In this document: piece by piece, positions 44,801-58,500 of the stretch
Layout: each line of letters begins with the position of its first letter
Position numbering within the stretch: the stretch's first letter is position 1
Assembly (NCBI GenBank): GCA_963971405.1
Contig: OZ020487.1
Coordinates: 44,489,039 to 44,553,038, forward strand
From: Psococerastis gibbosa
Taxonomy: Eukaryota > Arthropoda > Insecta > Psocodea > Psocidae
DNA length: 64,000 nucleotides
Direction of reading: 5' to 3'
Notes under the pieces: generated by a model
What the model was told of the DNA's origin: nothing
The model's database searches: none
The model's input: the letters and a program-made list of their open reading frames with translations, nothing else
Program-made: the position numbers and the translations under genes

Positions 44801-47800
44801 AGGTTAAGGCAAGGATTTGAAAATCGCAAGAAAAACAACAACAACAGAAACAGCAGCAGCAAACACAGAAACAACAACAGCAAAAGCACACATTACCATG
44901 CAACATGCATCTAAGAACTACAAGCCGCATTAGTTTTTTATTACTCCGCTGTTGTTCAGGTACGACAGCGAATATTTTGGATTTTGGAATTATGCTGTTA
45001 GTTTTAGTTTATTACCTACCTACATGCCAAATTTCAGATTTCTAGGTCCAAGGGATGTCATATTAGAAAAAGCTCAGAATAAGCACATTTTGCGCTGTAG
45101 TTCAGAAAGAACAGCAGATATTTTGAATTTCATAATTTTTCTGTTGGTTTGAATAGGCTACATTACCTAACTACACGCAAAATTTCAGATTTCCAGGTAC
45201 AGTAGAAGTGCCTAAACATTTTGATCAGTCACTCAAACCATTAATGTGGATTAAATCCTATTTATTAAATAGAGTACAGATTACAAAAGTACATGATCAG
45301 TATATAAGTGATAAAGACCCCTAAAATATGGAATTTTGCAGGGTTCTGGGATGGTTCCATTATTTTTCCTTATATTTATTAATGGGTTAAGCAACTTGAA
45401 ATTAAAAATAAATGGTCATTTTTTAAGTTTCGCCGATAATTGTGCAATAATTTGTTCTGCTTCAAATGCATCATTGCTACAGTGCTTCTTGCTTGATTCT
45501 ATAAAAAGAGTCATGAAGTGGATTACGGAACACCAGCTTATAATAAATAGGAAAAAAACTAATATTATCGAATATTCTTATAATTATTCACCTTATAAAG
45601 TGTCTAGTATTTCGAATACGAATGAAATTAAATGCCATTTGTTTAATTATTATCATTCAAACATGACCAATGTATTGACAAATTGTTTCTGCCCAAGAAT
45701 TCTAATCGTTAACAACATCAAATATCTGGGAATAATAATTGATAGCCATCTTTCTTGGGATCAACATGTTAATAACGTATATAAAAAGCTAAGGCTTATA
45801 AATTTACTTTTTTACAACCTGAGTAAATTCATGACTACTAAAGACATGGTACCTATTTATTATGCTTTTTATCAATCAATATTACAATATGGAATCTGTT
45901 TTGGGGGGGGGGGGGGGGTGCTGGAGTTATAAAAACTAAAAAAATTGTTACTTGCCAAAAATTTGCCATGAGGATGCTCAATAAAACAGGGTACAATGTT
46001 AGTACGAGGATAATTTTTAAGGAGTTAGGAATTTTGTCATTTGAACTATTGTACAAGAAAATTTTACTAACAATGGTTGTAAGTAACTTGAGAACTTTCA
46101 AGGTGACAGAATTTCTGCTAATAACATAAGCACTAGGCAAACAGGACGTGGTTTCCTTACGGTTCCTAATTACAAATTAACACACAGCAGAAATTCTGTC
46201 AACTATAATGATATGATCAGGGCCGGATGCCTAGAAAATATTGCATTGTCTGTAATTAAGAACTATATTTTAAGTCTACTCACTGATACAGATTAAAGAA
46301 CCGGTCCGAGTTTACTCGAACATGCTTTCCAATTTATCAATTAGTAGGGAGAGAAAATGAATAATTTCATGGTAAATAATTTTCCTATGGTTAAATTTCG
46401 GATATCTCGGGGGGGGGGGGGGGGTGTCCACCTGACGTCACTGGAGGTGAGGTAGCCTCAATATATTTAAAACACATTACAACACAGTAATAATGGCAGT
46501 TTTTCAAAAAAAAAAATTTTGCGCAAAAGCAAATAGGTTTTTGGGAAAGCAAACTGTCCGGTTTCGTTACTCAACTTAACACCTAAAACATGCCTGAAGG
46601 TCGAAATCATCGATAGAAAAGTTTCGCAGAAATATTATTTCTTAGTCATTTTTCATTAAAATTAAGTTATTTTTATTTTTTTACCCCCAGAAGCAAACTA
46701 TCAAGGGGTAAGCGACCCCCCGCATTTTATCAACATTAAGAACGACTAGAATATATGTGAATTTAAAAGAAATCGTTGGGGCCGTTTTTGAGAAATAATT
46801 TTTTTAGACGTTTTTTTGGAGTTTTTTGAGAATAAAACCCCCCCAAATTGAGTTAGCCACAAATAAAAAAAAATGGTCCCGAGGTATGTTTTTTTTAAAC
46901 CTACATGCCGAATTTCATCAAAATCGACCGAGTACTTTGCCCGGAAATCGACGCACAGACAGACAGAACGACAGACATTTCGTAAAAGCCACTTTTTTGG
47001 GTTCCTTGGACCTTAGAACGTGTAAATCCGATGTAATCTCGGAATCGAAAATTTCGATCGTCACAAAGTCTTCCTTATACTACGTGTAAATTGGAAAGCA
47101 ACAAGCTCGGTGTCATTTTTTTATAATTTGATCTTTTTGTTTTGGCTTAAGGCTATACAGCCATTTCCATTTGGCAAAAGACGGGTGCAAAACTGCTATC
47201 GAGAGCGCACCGGACAACGAGGTTGCCCAACGAATTTGATCTAATTTTATGACATTTTTTTATGAATTTATGGGTTGCAGGTTGTTTTGTCTTTATAGTG
47301 CTGATTATTGTATGCGGTATGTAAAATTAATAATAACAAAATTGTACCATGAACATTTAAAATTTTCAAATATTTATTTTGTATGGTTTGTACGGTATTG
47401 GACGTACCGGTCTGTTTGCAAATAAATTCTTATTTATTTATTTATACCGTCACAAAGCTTTCCTTATACTACGTATAAATTGGAAAGCAATAAAGTGAAT
47501 TGTGCGGTGATCCCAACGCGCCTTTATTGGCTTTGTGGCACCGGTAATTAGAAGAATGTGAAATGTTTTTTTTTTGTTAAATACACGTATTATTATTATT
47601 ATTATTATTATCATTGGCTTTTGAATTAAAATACTTCGCTTTAAAACTTACTTTAATTTTTACTTTAATTACTTTACTTTACTATAATTACTCTTTACGT
47701 TAACTTACAATTTTAAATGGTATGAATTAAACTGATTTGAAATTAAAACTAAGTTTTTTTTGCTAACACAGACGTGAAATAGAAAACATGTTGCATCATC

Positions 47801-49480
47801 TACAGCGTTTACTGTGCGAGCCCCCGACAAGTTGATTAACTTGGGGGCCCACAGGTTATTTGTATTATAAGGGTATAATTGTTAATTTATAAATATATTC
47901 CTTCGGCGCAGGGGAGTACCGGCCGAAGAAGAAGAAGAAAGAAGAAAATCTATATATATATATATATATATCGTTCGTTTTTTCGGCTTTTTCGGGGTTT
48001 TCAGGTGTCTGTATCTCCGCCCCCTGTGAATATGGAACCTAACTTTTTTAATATGTTATAAAGGAGTATAACTTTAGGAAAAATTCAAAATTTCATCGGC
48101 ACAGGTGCATTGGGGGCGAAAGTATATGGGCTCAAAAGTGCCAATTTTCACGTGTAAGCTCTTTCGTGTATAACTACTGGGTCGCGCAACAGTCGGGCGG
48201 GTGTTGGAACTTGGCTCGTGCGCTTCCGCGCATGTTAACTCCTAGTTTGTTGAGGTACTTTTTCGTCACTACGTAGTACGTGGCCCCACCAGTTCAGTTA
48301 TAAGTAATATATATACCTGAAGAACAGACAACAACAAGTAAAAATCCATTCAACGAATGAAAATCATTCATCAAGCAGCACTCTAAGTGTCACACTTCAT
48401 GTAACATATGGCGTTCCACAAGTGTTAGGACCAGTCCTGTTTTGGATATATATCAATGAGCTACTCAAAATTAACATTAACTTCGACTGCACTGCCATAG
48501 GATTTGCCAATGATACAATTCCGTATTTTCACGGACCAAATTGGAAAGAAGTTCACGAAAAGGCTGCATCCACCCTTACGAAAGTTAAGAATTGGCTGGA
48601 CGATAACCTATTAACCTTGAATATATCCAAAACAGAATATATGACGTTCAGTGCCACATCAACAGGACAACCAGCTGAATCAAAGGTTCAACTCCATAGG
48701 AATAGCTGCGAACTTACTAAGCCATGTAAATGTGAACATATCAAGCGAACGAGTAAATACAAATATCTTGGGGTCACAATAGACCAATACCTACGTTGGG
48801 ACCAGCAGGATTTAAATACAGCACAGCGGATTAGAAAAACAATTTACAAATTCAGGCGACTAAGAAATATAATTGACAAGGAAAGAATCAGACAGGTGTA
48901 TTATGCAATCGTACAAGCAATTTTACAGTATGGTATCCTAGCCTGGAGAGGTGCAGCTGATAGCCACTTAAGGACAATAATAGTAGCACAACACTCCTGA
49001 AGACTACATACAACACTCACAAGGAACCAGATTGACTGAAGAGAGCTGCCTCAGAACCCCAACTTTTAGAACTACTTTATTTCAGCATTCACACTCCTTT
49101 CTCTCAGTAAAAGCTTACAATTTGCTCCCTCTATCAGTTAAATCAGCATTAAATCTAACTATTTACAAGGATAAAATTAAAAAACAACTCAGCCAATACG
49201 CTGAAATATACAAAACCCGTCCTTTATTGTCCTAATAGCCACCCAGAATGTCAGCATGTTTTTTATTGTATTACATGTTTAGTTATCGCAACTAAAATTT
49301 AATAATTATTATTCGCTTATCTTAGTTTTTAGTTTTAGCTATTAGCTATATTAAAAGGGGGTCCAGCACAGGCTCGTCCTAAAGGGTCCTCTCCTCCTGT
49401 TATTATACTTATAAAATAATTGTTAATCTATATTTTGAAGGAAATAAAATTAATTTACTTTACTTTTACTTTATATATAG

Positions 49481-49516
<36 letters not shown>

Positions 49517-52500
49517 GTCATAATAATATGCATCTCTGCGACAACCTCCATAGCTTCCCCGCCCATAAATAAATAAATAAATATATATTTCTGTTAAATT
49601 ATACAATACAACAAGTAATTGGCAAGAAAGTATAAAGTAGAATCGTCAAAAATATCGTCAAAATCAGGTAGTTCTGTCATTGTGCTAGTGCCTCAGTGAC
49701 AGCGTAGAGAGCTTTCTCTAAGAGATCATCTCTAAGCAATTTAGGGAAGTATTTCTCGCCGCTTCCAGTTCAATCGCGAGTTTTCTAATGTAAGCGAAAC
49801 CTTGTAGTATAGGATCCAGTCGCTCACACTTGGCTGTGCGTGGCGCTAGCCTTAGAAGGTCTCCCCGTTGCCTCGTGTTGTAGGTGTGGGTGGCCGTTTT
49901 GTTTGAATTTCCCCCACACCTCAGGCTTTAAGATATGTAAAATGCTTCTAAATATGCACAGACTTGGGGCTATCACCCATAGCTCTAGCTCTACAGTAAA
50001 TCTCGATAGATAAGCACAATTATTGTAAAACAAAACCTGTGTTAATTATTGAGACCCTAACATTTATACACGAATTGCCCAATAGTTGTAGAAACCAAAA
50101 TCCTACATAGGCAAGCTTTTGAAAAACCTTGTCAAGGATCTGTGCCTCAATAAGGCTATCTACGCATTAGGGGAAATCTAAGGTATTAACAGTGGGCTGA
50201 TCATAGATTTACTGGTGTTGTCATATGATACAACCAGCCTTAAAAATGGCTTGGCAAGGATGTATATACGGCCTTATATTATATATCGTGCCTTATCTAT
50301 TCATTAATTGTCTGAATTCATCTGTCCAGCGCTAAGGATATAGGCGATGCCCTAACGCAACTTGAATTTTTTCTAGCAGCCAAGTCGCTTAATTTGGTTT
50401 CATCGAAAAGCAATTAAATTTGGATAATTGTAATTCTACCGTATGTAGATATTGTAACAATTTTTCTGATTTCGTTTGCAGGTGAAAAAGAAACAGCAGC
50501 GAGTTCAAATGATCTTAGATAGCAAATCAGTGACGTACGAGGCAATAGATATCACAGAGCCTGGACGGGAAAAGGATAAAGAGCATATGCAACAGAATGG
50601 AAAGGTTCGGGAAGTCCTAGGGAAACACCCATTGCCCCCACAAATCTTTAACGAAGAAATATACTGTGGGGTAAGTACAATATTTATATATTTAACTAAG
50701 AGTTATATTTGTACTTTCATTGTCTGTTGGGTTAATAGACGAGGCAGGTGCCTGACAGTCATCGAACGATTAGGGTGAAGGGGTGTGACGTTTCGGGGAG
50801 GGGAGGGGTGCTACTCCCATCATCAGGCTTAGTCTCGAAATGGCGTGATGGTTTCTGGACGATTGACTCATTGCTCTTGTATTTTTTTCTGAATTAATGG
50901 GTAAATCCGATCCCCTTGAGGATTTTAACTACCGTTGTCCCGGTTGAAATGCAAGCTCTCTAAATATTTGTACATGGCCCTCGCCCCTCAACATTTATTG
51001 CACCACGACTAGTCAGCTCGAATTGAAACAGCCCACCTCTCTAGCTCTCGGAATTCCCGGGTGGAAAATAAAATTTCAGGAATTAGGTTTGTCTCTATTT
51101 TTATGTTGCTTGGGGACTCAGTCGGGCAAGGAAATACTAAAACGCTTAAATCTTATCCTAAAGATTTGCCATTCACATTTAACATCCGTAACTGTGCGAA
51201 AAGAACCGTTCCCGCATGCATTTGACAAGTTGATAACTGTCCGAACTTTTGACAAGCCATTTTGGCGCCATTTTCAAACATTATTTTTATAATCATCAAT
51301 AATGAGCTCCAGTTCCCCGTGTGTGTTTCTGATGTGTGAGCCTCCCCCACTCCCTCCTGTCTCCCCACTTCTGATTATTCAGCACTGCCTCTGGTACCAG
51401 TCCCAATCTTTCGAGTTCGTCCTCAATCTGGTTCCTGTATCTTTATATATTATATATATTATATATTGAGAAGACGGAATAATGGAGTGCAATTAATCAC
51501 GACTTTTATAATACTGCATTATATTGTGGTTTTCATTCTATGATATATAATTCAAATATATACAGTATATATATTTCTGTTAAATTATAAATTCAAGTAA
51601 TCAAGAATGTATAGTATAAAGTAAAATTGTCAAAATCACGTAGTTCTGTCATTGTGCTAGTGCTTCAGTGACAGTGTAGAAAGCTTTCTCTAAGAGATGG
51701 TCTCTAATCTATTTAAGGAAGTTAGTAGCATTTCTCGCAGCTCTCAGTTCATTCGGGAGTTTTCTAAGGTAGCTCACACTTGGCTGTGCGTGGTGCTGGC
51801 CTTACAAGGTCTTCCCCTTTACCTCGTGTTGTGGATTTGGGTGTCCCCGTTTTGGTAGCCCGTGATGGGTCCTGAATTACTTACCTGTTTTTTTTAGGAT
51901 TATGAAGACTTTGATTTGGCAAACGAAACAGACGAACTGGAGGCCTTTCTGCACATACCCATCCCCTCCAAGCTCTCTTCGTCCGACAACACAAATGACG
52001 CAAAGGTGAACGGCTCGCGAGAAGATAACGATGGCCGTCTCGACACCAGTGGCCAAAAAACGACTGAGGTATTTATTAATATGTCATTGCTTGAGATTTG
52101 GTTGTTGTAAATTTTAATTTATGGATGCAGTAGCCTTAGCACTTTTGTGGTATGGGCAGGCTATATAAAGGGAATTGACAATTGTACGAAATCAGATGGC
52201 TCAAATATCCTTTTGCTGAAAATGCTCCTCAACGTTTTGGTATTGGTATGTGCTCGTCACTATTACACCGATTGACTACAAATATTTTGGCGGGAAACAC
52301 ACCACAAAAGGGTTAATATTACTGCAGTACAATAGTAGTATTGTATATTGCACTACGGCGAATGTGATGGTATAGTTTTATTGCTGCTAACATTTCAAGA
52401 GAGTTTAGGTTTGTTTTATGTTGTTCTCTGTTCTCTTGTTGCTATTAAAAAAGAAGAGAAAACGCTTTTAATTGCTTCTTTATTTCTGGGTCAACCTGAA

Positions 52501-55500
52501 ATAAATAAATGTTTCTCTTTGCACATACTCCGATGGTTTTGACAAATTCGTAACTCTTATTGAGGTATTATTTGATATTTCTTGGCCGAATGGGCGGGTC
52601 TTCTTTCTTGCATGGAAAACCAATGTGGCTACTATTCACACAGACATTTATAGATGACGTCACGTCAAATTAAACACATTTTCTAATTGGCTGCTCCTAT
52701 AAGAAAAACAATTGCAGCCAAGGCTGATGAAATTTTATATTCGAAAGTTTCCGTTTTCCATATGGGGGGGGGGGGGGGGAGATGTGGAATGTGTGGTAAT
52801 GGTGAAATAACCATACGCTATAATTCTTCACTGGTATTGTGCTAATCGATTTTTTATCCCTTTGAGGGGTAGAGTATAATGAATGTGATGGGTTCTAGGA
52901 GAACGGAGTGGAGGTGGAATTGACAAGTCTCTCAGAGGAGGCTAGTCTAACGACTGAAGATGCCAAGGTATCGTTTTCTACAGTCCTGTTTAAACTAACC
53001 ACTTTTCTATTTAAAGGACGAATTTTGGCGGTCCACGCTCTGATTGGTGGAGCGCAATCGCTAATAGCTTCAATAATACTTATAATATGGGAAGAAGTCA
53101 ACTTTATCACTTTTTATTTTATTTCACAAAGGTGTACAAGTTTATTTCGTTATTTCTTTGAATAATAACAAATTAGATTCTGCAAGGAATGTGCGGCAAT
53201 AACTATCAATTGACTTAGCCTACTATTTGGGCGTAGATTATCAACTAAAGTTGTTAATTATTCAAAAGATATTTTTGGCCGGAACAAATATACCATCTCT
53301 CACTTATTGAACTATTGTAAGTAAATGTAAGTAAGTAATGTAAATCTAAAACTATACCCGTGCCTACCAAAAAGAACTTTAGTTGATAATCTATACCAAA
53401 ATGATAGACTAAGTCTGTTGATTGCTATTGTCGCACTTTCCTTGCAGAATCTAATTTGTTATAATTCCAAGAAACATCTAAATAAACTTGTCTTTCTTTG
53501 CATTAAATGATGAAGTGCACTTCTCCCGTAAGATAAGTCAGCTGTACGTAGTAGCACGAAGTATTGCAGCCATTAGCAACAGTTGATTAATTGGCAATGG
53601 TAATAGTCAAAATGACTATTATACACTGTTGTGACCCCCAACAATTATGATCATCAATTATTCCCAACACTAATTATTTTTTTTTTCTTTTTCCCTAACC
53701 GGTTACTATGACAATATATTAAACAACAAATTATTATAAAAAAGCTTCCACTTGGGGGTGGCGTCATCAAACAAATAAATGCTGCAGCTTTTCTTAAATG
53801 TTGGCCTTTGCCTAGTTAATTATTCTCTATTAACCACCTTTTTATAACTTTTTATGACTACGGTTTTTTTTTTTTTTTAATAATTATAATAATAGGTTAA
53901 GGCGCTAATGTAATTAGCAACTGCGCTCCACCAATCAGAGAGAGCCTCACCATGTTGGTCTCCTATACGAAAGTTTTCCACTCGCTAATGATCGAGATGG
54001 TTTAGATTTGATTAGGCCAGTTGTAGCCTTGACAATGAATTTGCATAATTTCCAGATTTGAGAATTTTTCTTGGACGCCATGCTTGATAAATTGCATTTA
54101 ATAGGTAATGAGCATGATGAAACTAACAAATAAAATGAGAAAGCTATGAAGCGTTTTTGATGGATTACAGCTCTGTGCAGTAAGTGCAAATTTTTATGTA
54201 CAGTTACATTTAGACAGACTCGTTCCCGTACTTGGTTAAGTCAAGCTAGCGTCTACTACAATGTCAATAGTAAGCATGTCTTAGCTTGTTCATTGTCACT
54301 TGAAGTAGAGGTGGGTTGACATCGAGGACGTGAAATAGCTTGCTAATGGCTAGAAATTCATTCGGAGACAATACTAATAATGCCCGAAAAACCGATGGGG
54401 TCGTTGGCGGGGCTAGGTACAATGGGGAAGTAGGCTTACATCCTTAAAATGTCCTTAAAATAATAATATTACTTTTAAGCACTGTTGTAACCTATCAGCT
54501 GAGCTGTGCAGCTATCTTCGACACTTACTAAACACGGTTGTTGTGGACTAGTACGGTACTAACCTTAATGGTGTGTTCAAAATCAGTGCGATGAAGTGTT
54601 TCTAGATCCAGTAGGTCTTTCTCGACGTTGTCAGACCATCGTAGTCTCAGTCTTGCCACCCATTTTCTGTCCTCGGGTGCCGCGTGGCGGATTTTCTATC
54701 TGGCGTGCGTTACACGTCAGTCATGTATCACGAGCGTAACTGACCGCAGCGTAAGCATTGGATATCACCATTTAGTATTAAGCTTTCCTGACTTCACTTT
54801 ACTCCTTGGCGCTACGGCCCGTGAAGGACATTGGCTGCCAGATCGCGCCAGCCTGCGCGGTACTGCGCTTTCCTTCGTCAGTCATCGACGCAAGGGGTCG
54901 CCAGATCCACCTCGACGTCGCCCAACCATCGCATCCGTGGTCGTCCCACTCGTCTCTTTCCTTGGGGCACCTTGTTGCCCTACTGTCTGGCATTCGTTCG
55001 ACGTGCCCTAGCCACCTGATGCGGGCTCTCTTGATTTCGGCTACTGTCGTAGGTTCTTGGTATATCGCGTAGAGCTCATCATTTCTATGGATATGCCACT
55101 CTCTCTGCCCCTCCCCCTGATTTTGCACTGGTCCTGACTTTGAATACACCTAAATTTCCTGGTATGTGATATTTGGTAACTTTGCAAAATGAAATTGAAC
55201 TTACAATGTTTTGGTCCTGCACGGAATGCTAACGGTTTGCAGGGTGGTGAGACTGCCCATGATGATGCTGAGCCTGCCAATGATGATGATGATGGTGATG
55301 ACAGTGAGACCCCTGCCATTAAGTATGACAGTGAAACTCCTGCGAATGAGCTTGCGAATGAAACCAACCCTGCTGAGCCACAAACAGAACCCGAGGTATT
55401 TCTTGTCTTGCGCCCCCCATCCCTGTATTTTCTTGCTAGTACTAATAATAGTGATGAAATCGAAATTAATTAACTTCTCGCCAAGTTATTTTGCATGTAA

Positions 55501-58500
55501 GGGAAACGTCTTGGTAAGGTATACTGGATGGAACCGAAATGTTCTGTTACATGGCGCTGCCGTCCAGTTTTCCTTAGACCTAGATAGAGTTCTATGTAGG
55601 AGAGACGGGACATTCGAGTGCGCCAAAAATATTTTTTTCCTGGGGCCACCGCCTACGTTTCTCATCCCTCGTAATATATAGAACGTAAGACCTAAAAAAC
55701 TGCCTCTAAGCCTTCAGGTAGCCTATCCTACTTTACTCGTGCTTGGCCTGCAGGTCGCTTCTCTCTCATACTAACTTCTCATTCAACATCTAATTAACTT
55801 CACCTAGCATCTGCTTCCTAGTCATTGTTAGAAGCCATTAATCTTGGGCCTGGTATATCTTCATCATATTTCAATCGTAATGCTACTTGCGTATGCCTAT
55901 TCGCTTTTGTGGTTTGCGGTTTGACTTAGTAATCGACATCGAGGAATGGGCCAGTTTGCCAATGGCTACAAATTAATTAAAAAACATTACCATGTTCGAA
56001 AATGGATGGGGTCGTTGTCAGGGCAAGGTTCAATGAGTCACACTACAAGGAGGCCTACCTCCGTAAAAAGCCCATCAATATTAACACTAATAATACCTCT
56101 AACTTACTAACTAGGGCTATAAAGCCCTCTCTTACGCTCAGCTATGAAGGCCCGTGACCGTGTGCTTTACATGCTCTCCGAAGTATGGCCTGAAGTGTAG
56201 CAAGTGCGGGACCAATGTCTTTTCGGACGAAAGAGTCCTTACCATTGCCCTACATGTCCTGGTACTTGACATTTTCTGTTGATCTTTACTTACTTTTACT
56301 TTGGCGGAGACGCCATTGTGTCGCTATGCAGCGCAATAAATGGCATAATGAAGCTCATGGGGGTTGGATCTTGGCCATTGTTTATCTACTCTTGATCTTT
56401 GAAAAACAGTTGTCAAAAATATAGCTTTTCTAAAATACGTTGAATATGAATTCTGAGTCATCACTTTCTTCTTGTATATATACCTCTTCTAGAGAGGATT
56501 GGCGGCTCTGAAAAGGGAAGTCGGTGTCTTGGCAAACCATTGCCTCAGGTTTTTCAACCAGGATGTTCTTCTTCTGTCGGGAGTCCTCAATATTTCCTTG
56601 GATTATTACATGCAGAAGGCGATTTTTTTGCTTTACACATGACATGGCCGAAATGTATTAGTTTCCCTTTCTTAACCGACAGCAGTAACTTGCCTTCTGT
56701 ATCCATTCACCCTAGGACCTCGGCATTAGGGACACGATCTCTCTGAGATATGCGCCAATGCACTGATTCTGTCCTTAGGCGGGGTTTCCACATACGTCAA
56801 TGGTCAATGAGAAATATGAAATTGACGTTTAAGCAGACATTGAAGACATACTAAAAATGTCTGCTACCCCGTCAAAACCATATTTCTCATTGACCATTGA
56901 CGTATGTGGAAACCTCGCCATAGCTTGGATGACGCACATTCCTCCATGCCATATTGAACAATTGGAAACACATAATATTGGGTCGTACATTATACTAATA
57001 GGGGTACTCACTTAGCTGTGGGTAAGTAGATACAGGATTTCCATTGTATTTCATTATTACTTTTTCAATTTATTAATTAGATTTCTGTCTTCCCTATTAT
57101 AAAATTATAATTCGTATCAAGTCCTACGTGTATTATTGTGCTACACATGAATTCCATCAAATTTGCTGATCATATTGTTTATGGGATTTCAAATTTTGGC
57201 GGCAAGAGTCCGAAGTGATTGAAACTGTGCAAGGACTTGCGCAATTCAAAAGTAGGGCGCCCTATTTTATAAATATTTCGTCATTTACAGACCGAGGAAA
57301 ACAGTGAAGGCGAAACTTCTGACGAAGCAGAGGTGGAGACCGAGGTATTTTTACGTGTCTTGTCACTAAACGCCCCATTAATATTTTGTTTTATTCGTTT
57401 AATTTTTAAAATGCCAATGTCAATTTGAATTATTAAGAATATGATTGCGTTATTTACTTCATTGAGTGACATTTGACTACAGTGTTCAAGGTCACGCGTT
57501 CCGTTTAATAACAGATTGATAGCAATGACCGAAGTCTGATCGGTTGAAACCTAGAATTACATAAAATGTATGATAAGTTGACGGCGAGCTTAATTGTTAG
57601 TAGGATCCCAACCTTCCTATAAAATGCCTTGTTCTATTTAGGAGTGATGGGATATTCGCTCTCTGAACTGACTTGTGCCATCAGCGGGCCTACCATGCCG
57701 TTTATTAATAACTTAACCTGGTGTTAAAATGGTAAACAGAACCATTTTAGAGTAGCACTTTGCATTCTGAACCTGCCTTGTTTACATGTTTAATCCCAGG
57801 TTATGTTATTATTTAACAGCGTGGTAGGCCCGCAAAAATTAAAAAAAAAAAAAAAAATGGCGGTCGAGAATGTTCGTACTATCTCTTTTATGTAGACCTC
57901 TTAAACAATCTTTGTGGCACTAACCTCTACTAGCTCGCCCCAGAAAAAATTAGAAGATGGAAGTTTTTTTTTTTTAATAGAAAATTCGCGGTAGAAATTT
58001 GCTGGTCTTAAATTTTTAGTGTATGGTAGGGACGGTGTGCATTGGCTGAATCACCCGCCGCAGTCCCGCCGGTATCCATTGCAGGCACAAGGGATGATCC
58101 ATATATAAGGAATTTCCTTCTAACCTAACTGGTAATATCGCCGAAGTATTTTCTGTGCAAATAATTGAAATCCATTTACGGTATATGCCCGTTCCACACG
58201 GACGGGTATGCAGGCTAGTTGCTGTTTTTTTCCCCCCATTTTAGCTATAAGACTTTGTGAACGGTTGGTGCAAAACCGCAGAGTCTATTTCAGAAAATGT
58301 CAAAGAGCTGGCGTGGCTAGGGCAAATTCGTGCACCTTCGTGCTTTCTGCTAGCCCATTTGCTACTATAAAAAAAAACCTCGGCAACTCGCGACTGCAGA
58401 CTCGTTCGTGTGTACCTGTTGCGTTTGTCCCGTCATTTTCCGCTAAAACAGTTATAAATTTATGGCATATCTTGGTCCGGAATAGTCCAGTTCGTAGAAA

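Larger units (their letters stand above)
41802..50481 (+). other. Sh3beta intron 1
   Basis: An 8.7-kb intron that is a transposon graveyard: a perfect foldback (44,154-44,606), two LINE reverse-transcriptase remnants in sense (45,200-46,300 and 48,300-49,440), a dispersed 570-bp repeat (46,535-47,102), an antisense LINE 3' end (49,585-49,905) and TA microsatellites. No extra exon is required. Stretches 41.8-44.1 kb and 47.5-48.3 kb show nothing supportable. Confidence 0.65.

Noticed and set aside
54628-55011. 127-codon plus-strand frame
   Set aside because: It is antisense to a recognisable LINE polymerase tail (RIRWLGHVERM) and shares its GC content.
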